Shown: positions 53,375-62,377 of the stretch, in pieces
Layout of the letters: every line of letters begins with the position of its first letter
Numbering within the stretch: the stretch's first letter is position 1
Assembly: GCA_024229395.1 (NCBI GenBank)
Contig: JAAESM010000003.1
Location: 37,401-101,400 of the forward strand
DNA from: Planctomycetota bacterium
GTDB lineage: Bacteria; Planctomycetota; UBA1135
Direction of reading: 5' to 3'
DNA: 64,000 nt
The notes under the pieces: model-generated
The model's database searches: none
Told to the model about the DNA's origin: nothing
The model's input: only the letters and a program-made list of their open reading frames with translations
Translations under genes and position numbers: made by a program

Positions 53375-55851
53375 TACTTGTCCTTGGATTCCGCGAAAGC
53401 CTTGAACATATCGTTCATCAGGGCGGTGTGTTCCACATCGGTCATCGTACCCTCGGTAGAGACCTTGGCCCACAGCTCGGCATTCGACATGTTCTGGTGA
53501 CAGCCCATGCACAAACCAACGCGGTTCATGCCATCACGCATCTCCTTGGTGAGGGAGCGTGACCTTGGCCAGTGCGTACCCACGGTCTGCACCTGATCAC
53601 CATCCTTGTTGACGATGGTCGACCAGTCGAAGTCCATGCCAGGAATCTTCTGCACCTGAATCTGGTAGCGCTTGGCGATCGGCTCGCCGGTGCGCTGGTC
53701 CATCAGGTCTTCGATGATGTCCTCGGTGTAGCGCGTCTGGAAGACGCCACCGCTGATGCCATAACCCTGTGCCTTCGGGTTGTTGTGGCAGCTTTCACAA
53801 GTACGAGCCTTGCGCTGTGCGGAGTGGGGCTGCACGGGAGCCATGTCGTAACCCATGGGGACACGATCCTGGCCAAGTTCATCCGCCTCATCTTGCGAGT
53901 AAGCCACTTCGTTGACCGTACGCGCAACATTGTCACGACCAATCACCGTGAACACCACTTGGCATCCAGGCATCAGAGGAGTGACACGACCTTCACCGTT
54001 GATACCGAGTACCGGCTCTTCCCAACGCAGGTAAGAACGAGTTTCGAACACCTTGCCAGGACCCTTGATGCCAGGGGTGCCGAGGCGAGATTCAGCGGTC
54101 TGCCCGTCTTCAGTGACCACACTCGCCGACGCGATCCAATCAACGTCGCTGTAGGCCTTGCCATCTTTGTCGGTGCCGTAGTTCACCTGAACGTGACAGC
54201 CGTAACACTGAGGCACCCAGCTGGCGTGACATGCGTAACATTCCAAACCCTCGGCGTGCTTCTCGACATCGTGCATCGCGACCTTGGCGTCGGGCGACTT
54301 CCAAGTATCGTTCTCATTGATGGTCTTCAGAACTGGGACCTCAAAGTCGTTGCCGGTTGCAGAGTGCAGGATCACCTTGTCGCCGGATTTCACAACGTTA
54401 CCGAAGGGGTTGCCGCGTGCAGTCTTCAGGAATCCATCCTGCTTGGGGTATTTCGTTGCGAAACCGATGGTTTCTGGAAGTTGCTTGTCAGCCAAGCCGC
54501 GTGCAGGAACGCCGGATAGGTCGCGACCGAACTCTTCGGAGAAGCCGATCGGCAGATCCCAAGGGTAATCGGTAGGCGTGCCGTGGCAGTCCTGACATTC
54601 GATCTCGACCTGCGCCAGCGTGGTACCGAAGATGTTGCCGTCACCATGCATATCGATGGTGGTGTGACAGTCTTGGCACAACAAGCCGCCGGATGGGTTG
54701 CCGTCGCGGCTGGCGATCTGGTGGTGCAGGTCATCCGAGATGAACAAGTAGTTCTTGGTGTGCAGCTTAGGCTGCTTGTTACCTGCCTCGTCGTATGGCG
54801 AACCGTATGGGAACTCCATCAGGCCTTGGTAAGTCACACCAATACGCTTGCCGCGGTTGTGGCAAGAGTTGCAGGTCTCGACAGGAATGCCGTTGCCAGC
54901 CTCGCGGGTTCCGCGAATCTCGTGGGTCAACATATGACCGTGTTCGTTCTTGTCGATGGTCGGGTCATTACCTTCGTAGTAACCCTCGTTGCTGTAAAGC
55001 ACGTGACATGCCGAGCAACCCATGCCGCGGTAGTCACCGCGCTTCTCGCGACCGCGCACGCCAACGTGACAACGCTGGCACTGCTGGCGCTGGTAAGTAA
55101 AGCCGGCGAGCTTTGGATCTGCTTCGATCTCTTCGACCGAAGGCAAAGGCACCTGAGTCAAGCTAGTTGGGTACTGCTTGGGGTGCATGGCAATCATGTC
55201 GGCCATGTATTCCTTGTACTCAGGAGTACCGATGCTTGGCACCTGGCCATCAGGGTCATCTACGTCGTAGTTGCCCCAAGGCACATTGTGCTCTTGAACT
55301 TCCTCGATGCCCCAGGTGTGCAAGTTACCTTGAATCTTGCCTGCCTCGGTGTTCATCAAACTGCGTTCCAGGCGGTAGGTGTAGTTCGGGTGACACTGAC
55401 CGCATGACCGATCAGAAACGTGAATCGAGCCTGGGTCTGGATAGTAGGCCTGTGGACCTAACACGGAGACTTTCTCAGGGGAGCCGATGTGGGCTTCTTC
55501 GTAAGTCGTGCCGGCTGGATTACCGCCGTGGCAAACCACACATCCTTCCGGGTCACCGTTGATGCCACCGATGGCCTTGATGGCCAGCATCATCGCGCTT
55601 TTCTCGTCGCGGATGGGTTCGATGCCTTCGTGGCAGCTGATGCAACCTACGGCATTGGCTCGTTCCGCGGTGGTTTCCCAAAGAGTGGCTTCCGTGGCAC
55701 GGACGTCGTCTTGGCTAGAAATCCTTTCCGTTGTTTGAGCCTGAGTGGCAGCTTCGGTTTCCCCGCAGCTGGTGCTCAGCAGCAAGATTGCTGCGCTCGA
55801 AAAACAACCCAATAGGAAGGGGGGGAGCTTGACTGGACAGGTTGATGTCAT
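53374..55851 (-). CDS. dodecaheme c-type cytochrome lipoprotein
   Basis: 825 residues. The signal peptide has lipobox LSTSC. There are twelve CxxCH heme c motifs: CISCH, CVVCH, CGQCH, CQRCH, CSACH, CNSCH, CQDCH (twice), CYACH, CYGCH, CESCH and CMGCH. A long stretch without heme motifs lies between the tenth and eleventh. I do not recognise a named enzyme. The protein may be an electron conduit or a multiheme reductase anchored on the periplasmic side. It heads an operon with the TPR lipoprotein, a small lipoprotein and DUF4091. Confidence 0.9.
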   Translation of the reverse strand: MTSTCPVKLPPFLLGCFSSAAILLLSTSCGETEAATQAQTTERISSQDDVRATEATLWETTAERANAVGCISCHEGIEPIRDEKSAMMLAIKAIGGINGDPEGCVVCHGGNPAGTTYEEAHIGSPEKVSVLGPQAYYPDPGSIHVSDRSCGQCHPNYTYRLERSLMNTEAGKIQGNLHTWGIEEVQEHNVPWGNYDVDDPDGQVPSIGTPEYKEYMADMIAMHPKQYPTSLTQVPLPSVEEIEADPKLAGFTYQRQQCQRCHVGVRGREKRGDYRGMGCSACHVLYSNEGYYEGNDPTIDKNEHGHMLTHEIRGTREAGNGIPVETCNSCHNRGKRIGVTYQGLMEFPYGSPYDEAGNKQPKLHTKNYLFISDDLHHQIASRDGNPSGGLLCQDCHTTIDMHGDGNIFGTTLAQVEIECQDCHGTPTDYPWDLPIGFSEEFGRDLSGVPARGLADKQLPETIGFATKYPKQDGFLKTARGNPFGNVVKSGDKVILHSATGNDFEVPVLKTINENDTWKSPDAKVAMHDVEKHAEGLECYACHASWVPQCYGCHVQVNYGTDKDGKAYSDVDWIASASVVTEDGQTAESRLGTPGIKGPGKVFETRSYLRWEEPVLGINGEGRVTPLMPGCQVVFTVIGRDNVARTVNEVAYSQDEADELGQDRVPMGYDMAPVQPHSAQRKARTCESCHNNPKAQGYGISGGVFQTRYTEDIIEDLMDQRTGEPIAKRYQIQVQKIPGMDFDWSTIVNKDGDQVQTVGTHWPRSRSLTKEMRDGMNRVGLCMGCHQNMSNAELWAKVSTEGTMTDVEHTALMNDMFKAFAESKDK

Positions 55852-56033
55852 GGGACTTTTGGAATTTGGACACAGGATATTTCCGCTCTAGTGGAATGGC
55901 GAGTGATTTGTCTCCTTTTTGGCTGTATTTCACACATCGATGAAAGGAGTCGTGCACCCTGAGGATTCAGGGGCAGACTTCCATGTTCATTCTGCGGTGG
56001 ACAGCCAACTGAGCGCTTCCGATGGTGGCTGCC

Positions 56034-56633
56034 ATGCCTTACGAAGCTTTGCCTCCCCCCGATGAGATGTTCTCAGCTGTGCTGAATCGCGATATCAGCT
56101 ATGAAGGTTTATTCATCTTCGGGGTCCGAACTACGGGCATATTTTGCCGTGCAACATGTCCTGCTCGCAAGTCAGCACGTGAAAATGTGACCTTCTTTGC
56201 GATTACCGCCGACGCGCTGTTTGCAGGCTTCCGTCCATGCAAGCGTTGCTATCCCATGGAACCAGCCGGCGCCGTTCCTGATTGGCTCCGCGGGCTGATT
56301 AAGGCGCTGGAATCAGATCCTAGTCGGCGCTGGCAGGACCAGGACTTGCGCGACTTCGGCCTTGAGCCAACACGCGTACGCAGATGGTTCAAGCGCCATC
56401 ACGACATGACCTTCCATGCCTATCAACGAGCGCGCCGTTTGGGGTTGGCATTGGGGCAGTTGTCGTTGGGCGAAGACATTTCCCAAACCGCATTCGCCAG
56501 TGGCTACGAATCGGTCAGCGGTTTTCATGATGCGGTCAAACGGATCTGTGGGGGAGCGCCTGGGCAAGCACGCGATGCCACGGTGGTCTACCTGACTCGC
56601 ATCTCCTCACGGCTCGGCCCGATGGCTCCTTGA
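56034..56633 (+). CDS. Ada-like methylphosphotriester sensor with AraC-type HTH, no methyltransferase domain
   Basis: About 199 residues. The Ada N-terminal zinc domain has the four cysteines (GIFCRATCPARK and FRPCKRCYP). An AraC-type DNA-binding region follows (YQRARRLGLALGQL, SQTAFASGYESVSGFHDAVKR). It stops before any O6-alkylguanine methyltransferase domain. It resembles AdaA of Gram-positives, which senses methyl phosphotriesters and activates repair genes. ATG 56022 is an alternative start. The 180 bp to the divergent cytochrome gene show nothing clear. Confidence 0.85.
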   Translation: MPYEALPPPDEMFSAVLNRDISYEGLFIFGVRTTGIFCRATCPARKSARENVTFFAITADALFAGFRPCKRCYPMEPAGAVPDWLRGLIKALESDPSRRWQDQDLRDFGLEPTRVRRWFKRHHDMTFHAYQRARRLGLALGQLSLGEDISQTAFASGYESVSGFHDAVKRICGGAPGQARDATVVYLTRISSRLGPMAP

Positions 56634-56691
56634 CCGGCTATGGCGGCGGCTTATGGCGCAAGCACTGGTTACTTAAGCATGAATCCCTAGA

Positions 56692-57006
56692 ATGAGTACA
56701 CCCTTGAGGGAAGCCATGTACGTCGTCATCTTCAAAGCCAAAGTCCGCCAGCTCGACAGTGAGTATTATGATATGGCCAGCCGTATGCAGGATCTGGCAT
56801 TGAAGAAGTACGGCTGCACCGATTTCCTGTCTATTTCCGAAGAGGGCACCGAGGTCGCCATCTCCTATTGGCCAAGCTTGGCGCAGATTGAAGTGTGGCG
56901 CCAAGATGTCGAGCATCTGGTCGCGCAGGACCTTGGCCGCAGCAAGTGGTATGAATCTTTCGAAGTGCAGATCCTTGAGATCATTCGAAAGACGGGAGCC
57001 TTTTGA
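56692..57006 (+). CDS. antibiotic-biosynthesis-monooxygenase-like small protein
   Basis: 104 residues in a ferredoxin-like ABM fold: MYVVIFKAKVRQLDSEYYDMASRMQDLALKKYGC, EVAISYWPSLAQIEVWRQDVEH, then WYESFEVQILEI. Members bind heme or small aromatics or act as quality-control oxygenases, but function varies. The start may also be the ATG at 56716 (MYVVIF). The stop overlaps the next gene by one base. Confidence 0.75.
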   Translation: MSTPLREAMYVVIFKAKVRQLDSEYYDMASRMQDLALKKYGCTDFLSISEEGTEVAISYWPSLAQIEVWRQDVEHLVAQDLGRSKWYESFEVQILEIIRKTGAF

Positions 57007-57542
57007 TGGTTCGACGGCCGCCGCCGAAGGCGCCTAAAAAGAAGCGGCCGAAGCGCTTGAAGGATTCCTCGCGCGGTCAGTTGAAGAGAATGCGTGCGCC
57101 GACCGCAGTGTTAACACACGCCACGCGCGCACATTATTTTGGTTATGCCTTCGGTTATTGCGCGGGTAGTGTCGGCTTCGTTTTTATGTTACGGATTCTC
57201 AATAACAACCCCAATGAGCTTGAGGTCTACCTTAACTATTGGGTGATCAAGCTGCTCGGCAACTTCATGCTCGGCATGTTCTTGAGCTTGGTCCCGACCG
57301 TCGTGTTTCGTTATTCCGCACGCGAGACTTTGGCCAAGATCAAGGTCATTGATAAGGTCGGCAAGACTCCTGGACATGGTGGATTCGTGGCCGGGTTAGG
57401 AGCTTCTGGTGCCATGGCCTTCCTTGCCGCAAAACTTCCGGTCGCACTTTTCATTGCAGTGGTGGTGTCGTTGGCCGTGCCTCCGCTCACCGCATGGTGG
57501 TGGGCCGATGACGAACGCAAGAAAAGGGCACGCAAGGTCTAG
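57006..57542 (+). CDS. hypothetical basic-tailed membrane protein
   Basis: 178 residues. A very basic proline/lysine-rich N-terminus (PPPKAPKKKRPKRLK) precedes about four membrane helices (GYAFGYCAGSVGFVFML, LGNFMLGMFLSLVPTVVF, two near the C-terminus). No family recognised. It overlaps the ABM-like gene and is followed after 2 nt by another membrane protein, so an operon of 56692-58605 is likely. Confidence 0.6.
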   Translation: MVRRPPPKAPKKKRPKRLKDSSRGQLKRMRAPTAVLTHATRAHYFGYAFGYCAGSVGFVFMLRILNNNPNELEVYLNYWVIKLLGNFMLGMFLSLVPTVVFRYSARETLAKIKVIDKVGKTPGHGGFVAGLGASGAMAFLAAKLPVALFIAVVVSLAVPPLTAWWWADDERKKRARKV

Positions 57543-57544
57543 CT

Positions 57545-58090
57545 ATGCCAACCCTCACCTTGCCGATCATGGCCGCTTTATTGATTGCAGTAGTGCAGCT
57601 GACCTTGAGCCTGATTCTTTGCTGGGGGCGCCCTCAAGCGACTGCCCAAAAGCTGCGCAGTTGGCGTGGCTTTACGCTTTTGTTGGCTTGCCTGTTCGGC
57701 TGGTTGCTGTTGCTGGATTACAGCGAATGGAAGGAAGGCTACGCCACGCGTGGTTATCAGCGCCGCGTGTTGTTGTTGGGCGATTACGGCAGCTTCGTGG
57801 AGCAACAGCTAAGCATGGAAGCGCACGGTTCCGATCACGAGGGGTGTCTGCAGCGCTTGGAACTCACGCACCAACGTTACGAGGAATTGTCTAAGCACTT
57901 GCAAGATTCCGACGGCACTGCACTCCCAGCAGTGAATATCAATGCAGAGGTTGACGCCCTCACTGCTTGCCAGCAGCTGGAAGAGTTCCTGCGCCGATCC
58001 AGATTGGTTGTTCTGGAAAACGAGCTAAACCACGATTTCGACCGCGGGGTCGGCACTTACTTTGCTGATAGACTCTTCGATAGCGAATGA
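57545..58090 (+). CDS. hypothetical protein with two N-terminal membrane helices
   Basis: 181 residues: two hydrophobic segments (MAALLIAVVQLTLSLIL and LLLACLFGWLLLLDY) and a cytoplasmic or periplasmic helical tail rich in Glu and His (HLQDSDGTALPAVNINAEVDALTAC). I do not recognise a family. It is tightly linked to the gene upstream. Confidence 0.55.
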   Translation: MPTLTLPIMAALLIAVVQLTLSLILCWGRPQATAQKLRSWRGFTLLLACLFGWLLLLDYSEWKEGYATRGYQRRVLLLGDYGSFVEQQLSMEAHGSDHEGCLQRLELTHQRYEELSKHLQDSDGTALPAVNINAEVDALTACQQLEEFLRRSRLVVLENELNHDFDRGVGTYFADRLFDSE

Positions 58091-58137
58091 GCGCTTAGCC
58101 CTCGCTGGTTCCTCATCACCCCTACATACGCCCTGCA

Positions 58138-58605
58138 ATGGCAAGACAGATTTCTGGTGGACGAAAGTTCCTCTACTACCTTGGCAGCCTGATGATGTTC
58201 ATCGGCCTGCTGAGTTTTCTCTATACCTTCGTTGGCTTTTTTATGGCCTTCGGCGACAGCAACGGCGTCGAGGCCGGTTTTGGTGCCTTCAAGTACGCAG
58301 TGTTCGGCATGGTCCTTTTGGTCCTCGGGGGAATCATTCGTGGCGTGGGAGCGATGGGCTTGGCCGGTTCGGGAGTCGTTCTGGATCCCGAGCGCGCCCG
58401 TGAGGAAATCGAGCCATTCAGCCGCATGGCGGGAGGGGTGGTCAAGGATGTCCTTGATGAAGCGGACATCAATCTCAGCGGGCGCAGTGGCGCCGAACGT
58501 TCCGGTGGATCGGATGAGCCTGTGGTCATGGTGCGCTGCCAATCCTGCCGTAAGTTGAACGAAGAGGATTCGAAGTTCTGCCAAGAGTGCGGCGACCAAA
58601 TCTAA
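58138..58605 (+). CDS. membrane protein with C-terminal zinc ribbon
   Basis: 155 residues with two membrane helices (LGSLMMFIGLLSFLYTFVGFF and VFGMVLLVLGGIIRGVGAMG). A zinc ribbon follows near the end (CQSCRKLNEEDSKFCQECG), the short four-cysteine type found in many regulatory proteins. Function unknown. It is 47 nt downstream of the preceding gene. Confidence 0.7.
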   Translation: MARQISGGRKFLYYLGSLMMFIGLLSFLYTFVGFFMAFGDSNGVEAGFGAFKYAVFGMVLLVLGGIIRGVGAMGLAGSGVVLDPERAREEIEPFSRMAGGVVKDVLDEADINLSGRSGAERSGGSDEPVVMVRCQSCRKLNEEDSKFCQECGDQI

Positions 58606-58612
58606 GACAACC

Positions 58613-59521
58613 ATGAACCAGCAACAAGCCAAGCGCATCCTCATCAGTGGCGCGAGTGGTCTCGTCGGTGGCGCCTTGCAAGTAGTCTTGCGGGAACAAG
58701 GTCACGAAGTCTTCGCGTTGAAGAGGAGCGCGGCTCAAGAAGGTGTGGCCACATGGGATCCAAGTCGCGGCGAAATCGACCTCAGTGCCATCGGTCAAGT
58801 AGATGCTGTGATTCATCTTGCCGGCGACAACATCTCCGCCGGCCGCTGGACTGCCAGCAAGAAGGCCAGCATTGTCGATAGTCGTGTTCAAGGCACGCGT
58901 TTGTTGGCCCAACACTTCGCGGCCTGCAAGAACAAACCTCAAGTCATGATCTCGGCATCGGCGATTGGCATCTATGGCGATCGCGGTCCTGAGTTGATCG
59001 ATGAGCAAAGCACCTTGGGGGAGGGCTTCCTGGCCAACGTCTGCCAACAATGGGAGGCTTCCACCGCAATTGCCGAACAGGCTGGCATCCGCGTTGTGCA
59101 TGCGCGCATCGGCGTGATCCTGGATCGCAATGGCGGAGCCTTGAGCAAGCTGCTGCCTCCGTTCCGCTTTGGAGCCGGCGGCAGGCTCGGCAGCGGCCAG
59201 CAATGGATGAGTTGGATCAGTCTTGCCGACGTCGTCGCCAGCATCCAATTCCTATTGGACACAGCGCAATTGAAAGGCGCGATCAATCTGGTGGCGCCGC
59301 ATGCCGTGACCAATCAGCAGCTGACTAGGAGTTTGGCAAGTGCCTTGCATAGACCAGCGTTCATGCCGCTGCCGGCCGCCATCGTGCGCCTGCTGTTCGG
59401 CGAGATGGGGCAGGAACTCCTGCTCGCCGGTGTGCATGTGCAACCGACAGCCTTGCAAAAAGCCGGCTACAGCTTCCGTCACCCAAGACTGGAAGGCTTA
59501 CTGGCTGAACAGCTCAGCTAG
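58613..59521 (+). CDS. yfcH: TIGR01777-family NAD(P)-dependent epimerase/dehydratase-like protein
   Basis: 302 residues. The Rossmann motif ISGASGLVGGAL is at the N-terminus, followed by HLAGDNISAGRWTASKKASI, SASAIGIYGDRG, VHARIGVILDRNGGAL and WMSWISLADV, a set that marks the SDR39U1/YfcH family. The reaction is not established. It begins 8 nt after the zinc-ribbon gene. Confidence 0.9.
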   Translation: MNQQQAKRILISGASGLVGGALQVVLREQGHEVFALKRSAAQEGVATWDPSRGEIDLSAIGQVDAVIHLAGDNISAGRWTASKKASIVDSRVQGTRLLAQHFAACKNKPQVMISASAIGIYGDRGPELIDEQSTLGEGFLANVCQQWEASTAIAEQAGIRVVHARIGVILDRNGGALSKLLPPFRFGAGGRLGSGQQWMSWISLADVVASIQFLLDTAQLKGAINLVAPHAVTNQQLTRSLASALHRPAFMPLPAAIVRLLFGEMGQELLLAGVHVQPTALQKAGYSFRHPRLEGLLAEQLS

Positions 59522-59527
59522 GCCGGC

Positions 59528-60757
59528 CTATTCCTTGGGTGGATCATGCAGCGGAAAGCTCATGGCCAGGGTCGCAGGCAGTGGTGGGTAGCTCAACTCC
59601 AACCGCCAAGCCCGGAAGTCTTCGGGTTTCCAATGCAGACGATCGAACACGGTGTCGGTCATCTCGTTGTAGCGTTCGACCAGTGGCGTGGAGAAGGCTG
59701 GCTTGGCACCGAACAGCAAGCGTGGCTTCTCAGGCATGGGCAGCTGTTCATCCTTGTTGCGTTCCTGCGGGTGCGCTTCGGCTTGATTGAAGTTCAGCGC
59801 CAGGATCGGATCCAGCAGTTCCTCGACATCGAGATCCTTGTGCAAGACTAGGTCGAACTGCAGGGTCTCAATCGGGCTGGACAAGAACAGGTGGAACTCA
59901 CCGAAATGGTTGTGCTCATCGCGGTAGCGCGGGACTTCACCAAGGGTGTAATGACCAATGCAGATATCCGCAACGCCACTGTTCCCGATCGGTCCCGGAG
60001 CGAGTTCATAGATTTCCATCCGCGGCAGGTTGCGCACGCGCACTTCAGGCGTGGGCTTGCTGCAGAAATCGCCGATCAAGGTTGGACCCGGACCTGGATA
60101 CAACGGATCCAGCGGGATAATGTTCGGCATTGGGCACGGGCTGCCGTCGTCGTTGAACGAGGTATGGCGGTTCAGTGGCCAAGATGCGTTGGGGCGAAAG
60201 CGACGCACACCGAGTAGACCGCCAAGGAAGGCGGTATCCAACATGTCTGGATTTTCTGGGTTCGGCGCAACAAAGAAAGACGCGAAACGCACCCGCGCTT
60301 GAATGCCTAAGATGCCACTGTTGCCCTGGTAGGCGAGACGTCGGCTTTCTTCTAAGCGTTTGCCATCGCCACCTTGCGCGGCCAAGCTATCAATCAGCAA
60401 CTGCAGGGTGGTGCGGTCGTCCGCGTGGCGCTCGACCATGTCCTGGAAGGATTGGAAGGCGGCCTCGGCTTTGGCCAGCGTGGCGGAATCCAATCCGTGC
60501 TTGGCAAAAGCGGTCAAGACGATCTGGAAGCCCGAGGAGCCCGGAATGAACGATAGGGTCTCGTGGTTGGGCGTTTCATGTACCAGCTTGGAGATCTTCC
60601 AGGCCAGGTTCTTGTTCAACTTGAACTCACGGGCCAGCTCCTGAGGGCGAGCATGCAGAACCCCAGCTCCGTTGAGGAGCTCAGTCAGGACATTACGGAG
60701 GCCGTCGATGCAGCCGTGGTAGTCCTCTTGGAAGGAAAGCGTGGTCTCAGAAGGCAT
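59528..60757 (-). CDS. conserved hypothetical protein
   Basis: About 409 residues with no signal peptide. The N-terminal part is helical with a degenerate helix-turn-helix look (LAREFKLNKNLAWKISKLV). The middle reads like a beta-rich globular domain (PLYPGPGPTLIGDFCSKPTPEVRVRN). I do not recognise a named family. ATG 60757 is chosen; TTG 60796 extends the frame. The 214 bp upstream hold a weak inverted repeat and no gene. Confidence 0.6.
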   Translation of the reverse strand: MPSETTLSFQEDYHGCIDGLRNVLTELLNGAGVLHARPQELAREFKLNKNLAWKISKLVHETPNHETLSFIPGSSGFQIVLTAFAKHGLDSATLAKAEAAFQSFQDMVERHADDRTTLQLLIDSLAAQGGDGKRLEESRRLAYQGNSGILGIQARVRFASFFVAPNPENPDMLDTAFLGGLLGVRRFRPNASWPLNRHTSFNDDGSPCPMPNIIPLDPLYPGPGPTLIGDFCSKPTPEVRVRNLPRMEIYELAPGPIGNSGVADICIGHYTLGEVPRYRDEHNHFGEFHLFLSSPIETLQFDLVLHKDLDVEELLDPILALNFNQAEAHPQERNKDEQLPMPEKPRLLFGAKPAFSTPLVERYNEMTDTVFDRLHWKPEDFRAWRLELSYPPLPATLAMSFPLHDPPKE

Positions 60758-60971
60758 GGTAAGTGGTGGGGCAGTATAAGGATAAGCCCTGCGCAAGGTG
60801 ATTTCCTAGAAATCCAAAGGCATCCCCAGAGACTTCCCCAGGGAAGAAATATTTGCTACTATCTAACGCTGGAGATTGACCCAGAAGTGGGCATCCACGG
60901 GACAGGCTTTGATGGAATCCTGTTTAAGCGCGTGAGCGATTAGGCGCGGGGCGGATCCAGTAGCGAAAGGC

Positions 60972-62342
60972 CTACGGTCGCAGCAATACCTTGAAAGCCA
61001 AGGCGCCAATGCCGCGGCCGTTGGTAATCCATGCGCCATCTAGGGGGTGACCCACATAGGCGATCGTGCGTGAAGTGGTCGGCCCCGACAGGGTCAAGGT
61101 AATGGTGTTGCCGGTTACCGTGGCACTCTGCACGGTCACGCCATCTTCCAATACGAAGTCTTGCGCCGCGGCAGGATTGAAGAACAGGCTGTCGTCGGGA
61201 TCGCGGAAGGTCAGGAGTACCTTATTGCCAAGGAAACCGGTGACGGCGGCCGAATCGATATTCGGCGCATCGATCTCATGCGTGTCGCCAGAACCGTAAA
61301 GGTCGCGCGCGAGCAGGCGCGCCATGCGGTCGCCCAACTCCTTGTAGCCGGCGTACCAATAGTGGCAACTGTCATGCGCCGGTACGGCGGTTGTGGACAT
61401 GACCTGCGTGTTCGGCAGGAAATCGGCTAGGCGTCGTTGCACCTCGCGCAGTTCAGGGGTTGGGCCACCGCAACCGCTGCGCACTTGGAAGATGTAGACC
61501 TGCTCCACATTCGGATAGTCTTCCATCCAGTCGGCATGCAGGTCCGGGAACTTCTGGATGTAGTTCAAGTGGCGACCACTATCAGACTCACCTTGGTACC
61601 ACATGATTGCGCGCACATGATCCTCCAGGCCAGCGTTGCGGGTACGTGTCAGCAAGCGACCGTAGATGTTGGAGGTGTCGCCCGGGTTGTTGTCATTGCG
61701 CATATGCATCTTGATCGGAGTGGCACCAACTGCACCGTTGATTACTGCAAGAGGTACGTTGGTCTGGTCCACCAATTGCCGCGCCATACGTAAACCCCAT
61801 GCACCAATGCAACCGATCGTCTGCCGTCCTTCGCCATCGGCCAGATACCAGTTGCGGTTTTGATCGGCGTGATTGCCATTCAAACTTTGCGTGCCAAAGG
61901 AGCGAATCCAACGACTCTGTTCATGGTTGGCCAAGCCTTCTTTGAAACCATCGGCGGCACCTGCGTTGCTTTGACCTTGGATCAACAGCACATCGCCGGC
62001 GACCACATCGTCGACCCGCGCGATCTTAGTGCGCGAATTGGTCTTGGTCAGCCAGAAGCGGAAGGAGTAGCTCTTCAACTCGGCATGAATCGGCACGCTC
62101 AGGTCGAAGGATGCAGAGCCACCGTTGTAGGTCAACGGTTCGGTGCGCAGGGCGAAGGGGGCACCGGCGCGCTCGACCAACAACATGACGCCGTGCCAAC
62201 CAGCTTCGTGGACTAGGCCAGATACGGTTACATCGGCCATGTTGGCGGCATTGCGGGGGTAGAGCTGACCGTCGGCCGGAGATTCGAGGAATTCAATCGC
62301 TGGGACTTGAGCGCAAAGCAGTACGATGGAAGCAAGCAACAT
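60972..62342 (-). CDS. secreted sialate O-acetylesterase-like (SASA) protein
   Basis: About 456 residues with a signal peptide (LLASIVLLCAQVPA). The SGNH/SASA core has the nucleophile block VLLIQGQSNAGAADG, then IMWYQGESDSGRH and a C-terminal HDSCHYWYAGYKELGDR with the catalytic Asp/His region. A C-terminal beta domain (FLGNKVLLTFRD) follows. These enzymes remove acetyl groups from sialic acids or xylan. Start 62342 is preferred over 62366 for the signal peptide. Divergent from the gene at 62378. Confidence 0.85.
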   Translation of the reverse strand: MLLASIVLLCAQVPAIEFLESPADGQLYPRNAANMADVTVSGLVHEAGWHGVMLLVERAGAPFALRTEPLTYNGGSASFDLSVPIHAELKSYSFRFWLTKTNSRTKIARVDDVVAGDVLLIQGQSNAGAADGFKEGLANHEQSRWIRSFGTQSLNGNHADQNRNWYLADGEGRQTIGCIGAWGLRMARQLVDQTNVPLAVINGAVGATPIKMHMRNDNNPGDTSNIYGRLLTRTRNAGLEDHVRAIMWYQGESDSGRHLNYIQKFPDLHADWMEDYPNVEQVYIFQVRSGCGGPTPELREVQRRLADFLPNTQVMSTTAVPAHDSCHYWYAGYKELGDRMARLLARDLYGSGDTHEIDAPNIDSAAVTGFLGNKVLLTFRDPDDSLFFNPAAAQDFVLEDGVTVQSATVTGNTITLTLSGPTTSRTIAYVGHPLDGAWITNGRGIGALAFKVLLRP

Positions 62343-62377
62343 GGTGGCTTCTTTACTATAATCCAATTTCCTAATAG

